Positions 33,482 through 46,100 of a stretch of 60,000 nucleotides of DNA are shown here, piece by piece (the first letter of the stretch is position 1; each line of letters begins with the position of its first letter). The stretch is taken from contig CM043942.1 of NCBI GenBank assembly GCA_014529385.2, forward strand, positions 32,459,469 through 32,519,468, given 5' to 3'. The notes beneath the pieces were generated by a model, which was not told the DNA's origin, did no database searches, and was given only the letters and a program-made list of their open reading frames with translations. The translations under genes and the position numbers were made by a program. The DNA comes from Adiantum capillus-veneris. Its lineage: Eukaryota > Streptophyta > Polypodiopsida > Polypodiales > Pteridaceae.

Positions 33482-34126
33482 TTAGGCTTGTGTGCCCCAT
33501 AAGCGTAGAAGTTCTTGGCCTTCACTACATTCTGCAATGATTCTCAAGGAAGCATTTTTAATGTCTTCTTGCACTTCCTCGATCGACTTCGTTGCATCAA
33601 TTGTCTGTTAAAATAGAAATTAAAATGAACGCAGTAAATTAGCAATTCAGAACTAACCATGTTGCAAACACATTTACAGATGACCACCTGCCATGTTGAG
33701 TCTTGTAATTTCTTGTAATACTTAGCTACTTCTAATTGAAAGTCCATCTTTTCATATCTCTCCCCTCCATATCCACCTCTGGCAGCGGCTACCTACAAAG
33801 GTTGAACAAGGGTCAATCTCAATGTAGAGCATTTTAATCTACAGTTAAACGGACTAATAATCCATATTTACTTCTGGAGGAATGTTCAAATAGAGGACCA
33901 AGTCGGCGGCAAGTAATCCCTGATCAGGTGCCTGTGTGCATATCACAATAGCTTGTCATCAAAGTCTGCAAAGATAGAACCTTTCCAGCATTGGTTGTTA
34001 AGGTGAATGCAAACCTTACACCAATTAAGGTCAAGCCCTTTTGCAGCAGAGAATGCGACACCGGAGTATGAGTAACGATCCACAACCAATGTAGTTCCCT
34101 CTTTGAGTTTGGCTTCCATTACTGAT
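33482..34126 (-). CDS. Thymidylate kinase exons 2-5
   Basis: Four short exons (112, 60, 105 and 123 nt) separated by introns of 83, 79 and 83 bp. Acceptors are TGTGCAG, CACACAG, TTTGTAG and TTAACAG. They encode the DRY motif, the [20 protein letters not shown] block, the LID loop and a C-terminus ending LRLWGTQA. Confidence 0.93.
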
Positions 34127-37100
34127 CTGCACATTGAAAGGGCACCGAGGTATTATTTATTTCCCAATGCAAGCAACCTCAGCATCCAATACACCTTACA
34201 AGTGCACACCTTCAAGTTCCCAGTGTGTGAAGCTTTGCAGTGTCTTGAAGAAGCACACATAGTTACCAAAAAGGGACATAGCACAACTCTTCGAGCCATA
34301 TGCTTGCTCTATTAATATTCTTTTCAATTTCTTCTTACTCTATTGTGGCCCCTCGCATCTTTGATTCGCAGTCTTTTTCTATAAGTGACATGATAATACC
34401 AAATTGGCCACATAGTACTATATTACTACACAGTATCTTGTCTACTATATTACTACACAGTATCTTGTCAGTTGACTCTTTGCCTTCTTTCATCATCATC
34501 ATTTCCAAGGTTTTGCCACTCAACTCATTACTTTGTTTTGGCTAACATTTTTTCAAACTTATAAAAAAGGTGGAAAGCTTACTACTGTCATGATTAGTAG
34601 CACCTTCAACTCTTGCCTAACTTTTGAGATCATGAAAATATTGTCCTTCACATGAGTATTGACCCATTGTAAAAATGGGTCAATCTCCAGTCCAGTCTCC
34701 AGTCAGCATGCCAGTTCATGTGTAGGCTAACTACTATATATATCTAGATGAATCACAGGATAAGCCCAGATTCACGTTTAAAAGAAAGTGCAAAACTTAA
34801 GAGCACACACAGGAAAATCACATAAGCATTTATGTCACGCTTCAGTTAAATTGCCAACTTTATTGGTATACATGTACCTGGTAGACTCACACACGGGATG
34901 GGCAACTAGAAAGGTACATTTCCTCACATATGGCTAGGCATAGCCACAAAACAGTCCTCGCTCACTAATCTGCTCATGAGAGATACCAAAGCAACCACCG
35001 AACAGGAGGTGCAACTCTTTAACACCTACTCGCCCGCTATGGAAGACAAGGCAACAATAAGTTGCTTCTTGCTGCTCCGTAAAATCAGTCCTGAGCAAAA
35101 CGAAAAGGTGTAACCTGTAGTCCATCGTCATGAATTTGTATCTCTACCCCAATCTATCACTCCATCCTCGCAAAGTAATCGTAGAGTTTGTACCTCAAAC
35201 GGCACACCAAACGCCCAACAATTTTGACTGTTCCAAATACTGCAAGATCCTAAGAGCTTGTTGAAGGTGTGACTGGGCGGGCTTTTGCATAAAGGAACTG
35301 AGAAGTCCCACCGGAAAACTCGGTCAAAATGGGTCTTCCCACATGAGAGAGCCAACCAGTTCCCAATACTTCATATTATCAGCTACACCCCACAGGCCAT
35401 ACAAGGACAACTTCTAGTTAGGATCCTTAGGAGTAGAGATAGGCTTCCAGTTGGTCAAGTCAAAAGAATCCAGCAATTCTTGGACATAGGAATGTTGAGA
35501 GAGCCGGGAGCTATTCAACGACTCCCTCATCACTCCTCCCGCATAACCTAAAATGGTCCGGACCGAGAGATATAGAGGCCTTTTACAACAAAGCGCCCCC
35601 CAGACCACAACCTGCGTTGTTTGGAGGTGCTGAGAGTAGCCACTGCTCAGACTTAATACTCCTCCCGCATAACCATCCAGGTCCGGGCCAGGAGTCACGA
35701 CAACACTTTTCAATCATCATTTCTCACTACTCCACCCGGGAGTAAAATCACCAATCATTGAAACCAGTATTAAAACCAGAGTCGGACATTTCAAATCGGC
35801 ACCAAGACAGGTTCACAACAGATACCATTCATTTCAAACAAATTTCAAACAGGATCACCAAACAAGTTCTCAAACAGATCTCAAATAAGATTCAAACTTA
35901 AACAAGCAATCTCGACACCGGTCGAGCTTGAAAAGTCGACTGTCTTTCCATCCTGTAACCTGCACCAAAATTTAGGGTTAGATTCCTTCCATAAGGTCGT
36001 AGCCGACCACAGTATCGTCCATCGGCTCTGGGACAGATAGTGTTCCTCTGGCGGCGATGGTAGTCCCAAGTCATAGCAGTCACACCGGACCTCCGAGGTT
36101 ATCAACAAGAGGCATCTGCTGAGAGATGCAAAGAAATTTCAAGTTATAATCTGCTAGGGTTTCCATGGCAAGCATTTCAAAATACCCCACTGTGCCAGAA
36201 GTCGCACTCCGAAGGAAGATGTCCGAAGGAAGATGTGAGAAACCATATAACTTCGCGCAAAAATTTTCTTGAAAGCTTGCCAAGTCCTTGGAAGTGTGTT
36301 GCTTGGTAGCTATAGATATCAACATCTGCATGGCACTATGTTAGGTGCAGCGGAATGAATGTTTGAACTTTGCTCAAGATGAGTGCTCCGAACTCTGCTC
36401 AAGGTTCCTTTTGTTCTTATGGAAGGGAAAGCCTTCCGTTCTTAAGGAGAGAGTGCAATGATCATAAACAAAGTGAATGGGCACTGTGCGTGCAAGTGTA
36501 TGAGACTGAGAGATAGAGAGAGAAGAGAATACGACACCAGAGACGTTGTAAAACCCTCCTCCGAAGGCCTCACTCTCGCCGAACTCTCGTCGGCGAGAGT
36601 GGTCTACTTATGATTGCACAAACTGGTACAAACTGAATGCATGTGACTGATGCAAAAGTCTAGGCTAGATCGATGACGATGACGGGGATGGCGAGACCGA
36701 TCTAAGGGCTGAAATCTGATGGTCTTTATCTGTTGTCCAAAAACGCTAATGGCTGAAATCTGTTGTTGCCGAAAACGTTATGGAAAACGCTGTTTTGCTG
36801 GTCTTTATGGCTGAAATCTGCATCTACTGTGGGGCTGAAATGGCTATGGAAGCTTGCTGAAAATGACCGGCTGAAAATCTGCAAACGCTAGAGCTCTCCA
36901 AAACGCTAGGGCTGCAGATCTGGAAAAACGCTAGATACTGGGGTCTGTTGGCGATGACTTCTTGCCGAGGAAACGCTAGCCAAGAGCAAATCTGTGGCGA
37001 TGGAGCTTGAGGAAAAACGCCAGATCTAGGGATCTTTTTGCTTGGAGGGAAAATCGCCACCAAGGGGTTCTTGCTTGAGAAGTTGCATGTTGAGCACTGG

Positions 37101-40100
37101 TGCTCCTGCTGCCTCTTCTGCCAATTAGTGCTAGTCTAGGTTTTCTTATGTACAAACTTACTCAATTTGCCCTACCTACTTTCCAACAAAAGTCACTTAA
37201 AAATAATAAGTGAAAAATGTCAAGAATAGGTAAAATAGGCTAAATGCACTGGAAAATTCCCCTGAAGGATTCTGATAGATTCTGATGGGAATTCTTATGA
37301 TCATGCTGTGTGCAACCAGAGGATATGCATCTACACTAAGTGACTGGGCATGCACGGTCTACGAATAGACTCACAAAAGTGCCAGATCACTTGCTAATCT
37401 AGACTTACTTGACTGAACTGAACCCTGATCATGCTGTAGCTTGTCCACGGACACATAGGGTTGGATGTGTCACGTGACATTCCCTCCTTTTCAAAGTGAG
37501 ATACTATACCGAACTGTATGGCGTCGAGGGAGATCGCCAATAGCATCCGGATTCCTGGAAGGGACTCTTCGCCAGCCCACTCTGATGTGTGGGTCGTGTG
37601 GTACTTGAACTTCATAAAGGTTTGCAACGCTTGCTTCTTTGGGCCGCGTTGAAAGCGACACAGTCTTTTGTGGCTTCTTCAATGCTTCAACTTCGTCGAG
37701 AGTCATGTTTCTGTTGGGGTATAAAGCCCAATGTGGTCGCCCAGGTAAGTGGGCGGGCCGCCAGGTATGTACACATATTCTTTTGTAAAAACCTAATAAG
37801 AACTCACTATGCTCTACACATTACAGTAGAGCGAGTTCACCATCTCGTCGTGCTCTTCTTCTCGCACTCTCGCTCGCGTCGCACTTCCGCTCGTACTCCT
37901 TCAACTGGTATCAGAGCTCAGATCGAGGCTCGGGGCAGCATTGCAGGAGGCTAGAGTCACCGACTCAGATTGGAGTGAAATTCGACAGGCGAAGACATGG
38001 CCTCAAATCTCGTGGGACAGCCCAAAGGACTTGGTGTTGTCAGAATTTCATTCTGAGGTCATCTCGGCCACCGTTCGGCTTCGACGAATGTCTGCGCAGG
38101 CCGTTTTCGACTACGTGGTCTTGACGGGTGCAGATCCAACTATGCAAATTTAGGGTTTTCGGCCTACGACTGCACGTGCTGAGGATATCGACACTCCCAG
38201 AGTGCTGATTTGTGGTTGTCTACACATCAAAGCACGGCTCACAGTTCTTGGAGGAGTCACATACGACACAGACGCATCTACACACAGACTGTAGGCGACA
38301 TCCACTAGTTCATCAGGTAGCTTGTGTTTGCTGCTTGATATTCCAGATTTCATCCTGACATTGCAGGTACTTCCACATGGGATGTATTGTCAGAGATGAT
38401 GTATGTCTGTTGAGGGTTTGATGGCTGTGAGTCACGCAGCAAACAACCGCCGTAGCGGTTACAGCATACAGTGGAAAATTTATGGATGTATGACTTTGTG
38501 GGAAGTCTATGTATTGTCACATTTACTGCAGCCTTTGTTGAGGGTCGAGTGAGGTTTTATTGAGCTGGGGGATTCTCGAATGTTGAGATCCTTTCGGTGA
38601 TACAGGTCTTGGAGCGATCCCTCGAGCACCCTTAGATAGGCAGCTAGGATGTATTGACTGTGAGTTAGACAGTTGGGATTGCATCTTTGCTTTACTGCCG
38701 TTGAGGCATTGTCGCAGTCTATGCTTACAGGACAGTGAGAGACAGTACAGGTGCAGGACAGGTTTACCCGCAGCTTACAGTATAGGAGAAACATTGTTTT
38801 TTGAGCTGTTTTTTGGTCTGTTTTTGAGTACACCAGAGCCATTTTACAAAGGAGATTGCCGAAATTTATGCAGAATCTGAAGCTTTCTTGGTTCATTTGA
38901 CAGGTTGATATTGGTTCAGAGGTCAGTTTACAGGGGAAACTCTGCCGAATTTTTCCGAGGAAAGAAAACCACTATGAAGCGTAGCTATGGTTGGATCACA
39001 GGACACTACTCTTTACAATATCAAGAAGCTAGATGGAACCAATTTCACAATGTGGAAGAAGCACATTTGGCACGTGTTGGTACAAAAGAAGCAGATAAAA
39101 CCTATAAAGCTCAAGGGGATAAAACCAGAAGATATGGACGAAGATGAATGGAACGAAATGGATGAATTGGCACTTTCTACCATTATGCTGACTTTGGCAG
39201 AAAGCGTTTACTTCAATGTAGCAGACGAGATGTCGGCTTATCAAGCATGGATAAAGCTGAGTGATCTTTATGAGAAGCAGAGTGCAGCTTCACAGGTATA
39301 CTGGCTTAAGAAGCTTGTTGACTTGGAGATGAAAGAAGGGACCCCTATGTCCAAATGAATTCAACACCATCTACAGTCAATTGTCAGCTCAAGGTGTCAA
39401 GTTTGATGAACCTGTTAGAGCTATGTTCCTGTTGATCACATTGCCGGAAAGTTGGGACACTTTTCGCACAGCTTTGAGTAATTCTGCACCTCCAGATGGT
39501 TTGAACATAGCAGGTGTAGAAAGAAGTCTGCTTACTGAAGAAACCAATAGAAAGACAATGGACAAAGGCAAAGGAACAGCCTTAGTTGTCAGGGGAAGGA
39601 CCAAAGAAAAGTACAAATGTGGAAAGAGGAATAAGTCTCGTAGCAAGTCCCGCAGTGCTAAAGGCAAGAGTGACATAGAATGCTACCATTGTGGCAAGAA
39701 GGGTCACATGAAAAGAGACTGCAGAGAATGGAAAGCAGAAAAAGGCAAAGAGAAAGCTGAAGACCATGGTGAGAAGAACAAGTCCTCAGTGAAGATTCAA
39801 GAAATAAATGTGACAAACACTGTTGCAGAGGATGACAGTCTAGTGTCAGGAGACATCTACTTCTTGAAGAATACAATGGACTCAGCTCTTCTTACAGCAT
39901 CTGATGGAAATGCACTGAGTGACTGGATTATAGACTCATGGGCATCACTTCATGTGTCTCCAAACAAGGAGTGGTTTACCTCTTATGTGACCACTAAAGA
40001 TCATGTTCGGCTAGGCAATGGGCAGACATGTGAGATCTTAGGTGTTGGAGATGTTCAATTGAAGTTTCAGAATGGCTCTTCTTTCACGCTGAAGAATGTG

Positions 40101-43100
40101 AGACATGTTCCCGCAATTACAAAGAGCTTGATCAGCACAGGTTTACTTGATGATGCTGGCTACGTCACCACTTTTGGACAGAACATGTGGAAGATATCCA
40201 AGGGTTCGATGACAGTAGCACATGGAGTAAAGTCTGGAGGACTTTACATGATTTATGTATCAAATGTCTCTAAAAATGTAATCAATGTAACCGAGCAGCC
40301 GAACGTTTCTTTGTGGCATAGCCAGTTAGGACATATGTCCAAGAAGGGAATGGAAATCTTGTCTCGTTCTGGTTATTTGCCTGGCTTTTCATTTAATGAT
40401 TTTGAATTCTGTGAACATTGTCTGTATGGTAAGCAAACACAGCAGCCACATAAGCATAGAAGCAGTAGAAGAGATACACAGTTGGCACTTGTTCATAGTG
40501 ATTTGTGTGGACCTATGCCTAACCTATCTCTAGGGGGAGCTTCTTACTTTATGACATTTATAGATGATTACTCGAGGAAAGTATGGGTTTACTTTCTCAA
40601 GCACAAGGATGAAGCGTTTAGTGTTTTCAAAACGTTTGTGACACTTGTGGAGAATCAGAGTGGCAAGAAGCTTAAATGCTTACGCACTGACAATGGTGGA
40701 GAGTATGTTTCAAAGGCCTTTCAGGACTTTTGTGAGTCAAAAGGTATAAAACGTGAACTTACTGCTCGTTACAATCCTCCTCAAAATGGTGTTGCTAAGA
40801 GGATGAATAGGACCATACAAGAGAAGGTCAAAAGTATGTTGTCTAATGCACAGCTGCCAAATGGGTTTTGGGCTGAAGCTGTATCAACAGCTGTTCATCT
40901 TGTAAATAGATCTCCTAGCAAGGTTTTGCAAAAGGATTCAATGCCAGAGATAGTATGGTCAGGCAAAATGCCCTCATACAAGCATCTCAGAGTCTTTGGC
41001 TGTGAGGCATATACTCACGTTCCAAAGGAATTTAGGAACAAACTTGAGCCAAAGAGTAGAAAGTGCATCTTTCTAGGCTATGGTAATTCTGGTGAGATGG
41101 GTATAGACTTTGGGATCCCGAATCCAGAAAGGTTGTCCGCAGCAATGATGTTCACTTTAATGAATCCAAATATCATTCTAAACCAGAGAGGGTTGAGGAG
41201 ATTAGAAGAGTTGTCTTCCAAGAAGATGGACCTGCACGTGCAAGACAAAATGTCAGGGCTCAAGAGGAGAAAGGATAGGATAGAGTGGAACCACAGGTTG
41301 TGGCTGAGCTTGAGCCACCTATTGTGCGTAGATCTGGACGTGTCACGCGACCTCTTGATAGGTTTGTTCCATCTATGAACTATGTCATGTTGACTGATTG
41401 CAATGAGCCTTCATGTTACAAGGAAGCAGTGCAAATGAAGGACTCCGGGAATTGGCAATTGGCCATGCAGTCAGAGATGACAGCTCTGCATAAAAACAAG
41501 ACATGGAAGCTAGTTAAATTACCACAGGGCAAAAAGGCTCTACCTTGTAAATGGGTTTACAGGTATAAGATCACCGCTCATGATAGTCAGCCAAAGTACA
41601 AAGCAAGGCTTGTTGCCAAGGGCTTTAAGCAAGAACAAGGCATTGACTTTGATGAAGTCTTCTCTCCGGTGGTCAAGATGACTACATTGAGATGCTTTCT
41701 TGCATTGGTTGCCATATTAGATTTGGTGTTGCACCAAATGGATGTCAAGACAGCGTTCTTGCATGGTGATTTAGATGTGGAAATTTACATGCAGCAGCCA
41801 GAAGGGTTTGTTGAGAAAGGCAAGGAAGATTGGGTATGCCAGTTGTTAAAGAGTCTTTATGGCTTAAAACAATCACCGAGGGCATGGTACCATAAATTCC
41901 ACAAGTTTATGCTTTCTCAAGGCTACAAACGTAGTGAGTTCGATCACTGTCTATATACAAAGAAGGCTAAGGATGGTAGTTGGCTGATCCTTATTTTGTA
42001 TGTGGATGACATGTATATTGCTGGCAAGCACTTGGAAGAAATTTCAGCTTTGAAGTCAAAGATGGCAAAATCGTTTGACATGAAAGACATGGGTGAGGCA
42101 AGTCATATACTTGGTATGCGCATTGAGAGAGACAGATCAAAGAAGTTGATTTGGTTATCTCAAACAGAGTATATTGACAAGGTTTTGCAACGTTTCAATA
42201 TGGAGAAGGGAAAGGCATTGAGTGTTCCATTGCCACCATATGTGAAACTTAGCAAACAAGATTGTCCCGTGTCTGAGGAAGAACAGGCTGAAATGGATAA
42301 GATTCCATATGCGTCTGCAGTGGGTAGTTTGATGTATGCAATGATTGCTACTCGCCCAGACATTGCATTTGCAGTGGGAGTAGTAAGTCGATACATGTCA
42401 AACCCGCAAGAAACATTGGGAGGCAGTGAAAGGAATATTGAGGTACCTGAAAGCTACAAAGAGTATGCGTATATGCTATGGGAGTCAGGAGCTAAGTGTA
42501 AAGGGTTTTACAGACTCAGATTATGCAGGTGATTTAGACAACCGAAGGTCTACGTCAAGGTATGTCTTTACATTGGCTGGTGGAGCAGTATCATGGCGTT
42601 CTAGATTACAAGATTGTGTTACTCAGTCTACTACAGAGGCTGAATATGTTGCAGCATCAAAGGCATGAAAAGAATCAATTTGGCTCAATCGACTAGTAAC
42701 AGATTTGGGAATCAAAGAAGAGATGTCTGTGTTATATTGTGATAGTCAAAGTGCTATACAATTGGCTCGCAATCCAGTTTATCACTCAAAGACAAAGCAT
42801 GTGGATGTGAAGTATCATTTCATCAGGGAAATGCTCGAGGATAAGCAACTTCAGCTTGTCAAAGTTCACACCACAGAAAATCCACCTGATCTACTTACAA
42901 AAGGACTTCCCTCAGAGAGCTTTGCGCATTTTCGCAAGCAGTTAGGTGTAGGGTAGTACATCACTTCTCTACATCTCTTGTATATTAGCTTGTATAGTAG
43001 CTTCTCTCACACTTAAAGTACCACATTGGACTTTAAGTGGGAGGTTGTTGGGGTATAAAGCCCAATGTGGTCGCCCAGGTAAGTGGGCGGGCCGCCAAGT

Positions 43101-46100
43101 ATGTACACATATTCTTTTGTAAAAACCTAATAAGAACTCACTATGCTCTACACATTACAGTAGAGCGAGTTCACCATATCGTCGTGCTCTTCTTCTCGCA
43201 CTCTCGCTCGCGTCGCACTTCCGCTCGTACTCCTTCAGTTTCTTTCTTCTTCAAGAATCTCCATGGCTGAAAATTCATGAAACCATTTCCAACACAAAAC
43301 CATGAACATACCTATTCCATGTAAAGTGAGTGGAAAAAATCTTGTCTTCCTCAAAGACTATGCATGCAATGTAGATGAACCAATAGACGGAGTGCCAAAC
43401 CGTTCACCACACACGCAAACAATGAGATCGAACCTTTCTCTTATAATCTAAAGCAATCAACTGTGGCAATTCACAACGGAAATGCCCATGCTTGGTGCTC
43501 ATACTTTCATGTGCTCTTTCTACGAATGTGTCATGCCAAGGAAGTGACATGAAATGTGACTTCCTTACATACATACTTTTCAGCTTTTCATGAACATTCC
43601 ACATACATTCGTGCTCATTCATGAGTGAAACGTGCTCAACGTACAATATGTCATGCCTAGGAAAAGGGATCACATAAAGACACTGACTAAAATACAAGAA
43701 ACGATCACGAATGAAACACTCGAACAATGCGTGCGTATCAATCATGCAAACACATAGTACTTCCTGTGAAAGTTCTTTGGACCTAGGCTCGAGAGCCAAG
43801 ATCGGTTCTTCCTGTTTGATTGAATCTGCAATGAGGTTAGCTTCGCTAGGAAAAGCATCAACTAACACATCATCCTTGTGAACAATCACATCATCTTCAT
43901 GAAAATCCTCATGCTTGTGAGAAATCACATCGTGATCATCATGGAAATCATCATGCTTGTCATTGTCAACCAAATCCTCATGCAAATCATTGGCATTCAA
44001 ATCATCAGGCTCATCATTATCATTCAATTCATCATGCTTCTCATAATCATGCAAATCCTGTGTGTCATGCTTGGGAGAAGAAGAGACTGAGAGAGTCTCC
44101 TTTCCCCAAATTTCTTGTATCTGTGTCTGAACTTGAGAGACGAGTTGCCAGAACTCTTTCCTATGTTGGTCGCTCTATTCTTGTCTTGCTTTGGCTACCT
44201 TTCTTTCTGCTTCTCTTTCTACGTTTCTTTCTGCGTGTCTGCGTTCCATTTCTGCCATTCTTTCTGCATTTCTTGCTTCGCGTTCTGACTTCCTTTTCAT
44301 AAACATCTGCTCCAACTCCTCCATAGGAGTTAGTGCAATCCTTGGCGTAGATGGGGAAGGGGGAGGGTCGGAAAAACCTCCTGGTGGGGAAAATTCTTCT
44401 TCGCCTCTCTCATGCTGATCACCTCCAAGCGAAGTATCCATTCCGCTTCGAGTGATGACCATTCTGAAGTCGTGGGTTCTTGTGGATTCTTGTGGTCTTG
44501 GGTTCTTGTAGGTCTTGGTTCTTGGGATTCTTGAGGGTCTTGAGGTTCTTAAGATTCTTCTTTCGCTTGCAATCTGTGTTCGAGAAGGATCTTCTCTTCA
44601 CCCGAGTTCTGCTCTTTTCCGCGGGCGCATCCCTTGGCGGCCTTGCGCTCACACCAAGGTTGCTTTTTCCCACCTCACGTCGATTGGCTGGCTACTAAGT
44701 GCACGGTCTGCTCTCAATGAGTGAAAAGAGGCACAAGGGGAGGCTGGACAAGCCCTTCTTTCGTGGGATTCCTGTCACTCTTCAAAAACACGATTAGGAA
44801 TCGACACGCCCAAGCGAACTTGGATTCGTGCGACCTCAACAAGCATTTTTTTATTTTTTTTGTGATTCTTATGGTTCTTTCCTTGAGTGATACAAAACAC
44901 TGCCAAAGCTCTGATACCAATGTTAGGTGCAACGGAATGAATGTTTGAACTTTGCTCAAGATGAGTGCTCCGAACTGTGCTCAAGGTTCCTTTTGTTCTT
45001 ATGGAAGGGAGAGCCTTCCGTTCTTAAGGAGAGAGTGCAATGATCATAAACAAAGTGAATGGACACTGTGCGTGCAAGTGTATGAGACTGAGAGATAGAG
45101 AGAGAAGAGAATACGACACCAGAGACCTAAAACCCTCCTCCGAAGGCCCCATTCTAGTCGGTGAGAGTGGTCTACTTATGATTGCACAAACTGGTACAAA
45201 CTGAATGCATGTGACTGATGCAAGTCTAAGCTAGATCGATGACGATGACGGGGATGGCGAGACAGATCTAAGGGCTGAAATCTGATTGTCTTTATCTGCT
45301 GTCCAAAAACGCTAATGGTTGAAATCTGTTGTTGCCGAGAACGCTATGAAAAACGCTGTTTTGCTGGTCTTTATGGCTGAAAATCTGCATCTACTGTGGG
45401 GCTGAAATGGCTATGGAAGCTTGCTGAAAATGACCGGCTGAAAATCTGCAAACGCTAGCTCTCCAAAAATGCTAGGGCTGTAGATCTAGAAAAAACGCTA
45501 GATACTGGGGTCTGCTGGCGATAACTTCTTGCTGAGGAAACGCTAGCCAAGAGCAAATCTGTGGAGATGGAGCTTGAGGAAAAACGCTAGGTCTGGGGAT
45601 CTTTTTGCTTGGAGGGAAAATCGCCACCAAGGGGTTCTTGCTTGAGAAGTTGCTTGTTGAGCGTTGGTGCTCCTGCTGCCTCTTCTGCCAATTAGTGCTA
45701 GTCTAAGTTTGCTTATGTACAAACTTACTCAATTTGCCCTACCTACTTTCCAACAAAAGTCACTTAAAAATAATAAGTGAAAAATGTCAAAAATAGGTAA
45801 AATAGGCTAAATGCACTGAAAAATTCCCTTGAAGGATTTTGATGGATTCTGATGGGAACGCTTATGATCATGCTGTGTGCAACCAGAGGATATGCATCTA
45901 CACTAAGTGATTGGGCATGCACAGTCTACGAATAGACTCACAGAAGTGCCAGATCACTTGCTAATCTAGACTGACTAGACTGAACTTAACCCTGATCATG
46001 TTGTATCTTGTCCACGGACACATAGGGTTGGATGTGTCACGTGACACACTACCTCTGAGAAAAAACAGAGGCTCAAAACAAATCTTGGATCCTTCTCTTG

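Larger units (their letters stand above)
37712..43237 (+). mobile_element. Copia element A1, complete with both LTRs
   Basis: LTRs 37712-37903 and 43046-43237 are 192 bp each and differ at two positions (CCAGG/CCAAG and CATCTC/CATATC). The perfect target-site duplication GTTTC flanks both ends (37707-37711 and 43238-43242). The primer site TGGTATCAGAGC lies at 37906-37917. The purine tract AAGTGGGAGGT (43035-43045) precedes the 3' LTR. The interior carries gag, protease, integrase, RT and RNase H in copia order. It is nested in element C in the opposite orientation and is the most recent insertion in the kinase intron. Confidence 0.96.
36339..46046 (-). mobile_element. Element C: non-autonomous LTR retrotransposon with nested copia
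   Basis: Read on the - strand, the 5' LTR is 46046-44921 and the 3' LTR 37479-36339 (1126 and 1141 bp, very similar). Both start TGTCACGTGACA and end CCTAACA. The 5 bp CACTA flanks both sides (36334-36338 and 46047-46051), a perfect target-site duplication. The primer site TGGTATCAGAGC (44919-44908) lies one base inside the 5' LTR. A purine tract AAAAGGAGGGAA precedes the 3' LTR (37480-37493). Minus the nested copia A1, the interior is only about 1.9 kb, has gag-like and low-complexity frames, and shows no protease, RT, RNase H or integrase. It therefore must depend on enzymes from another element. It interrupts a family B element. Confidence 0.93.

Noticed and set aside
38507-38896. A 129-codon antisense ORF in the copia A1 leader, also open in A2 (53191-53580)
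   Set aside because: The copies differ at about five bases in this stretch and all of them change the antisense residue. That shows no purifying selection, and openness follows from the copies being nearly identical.
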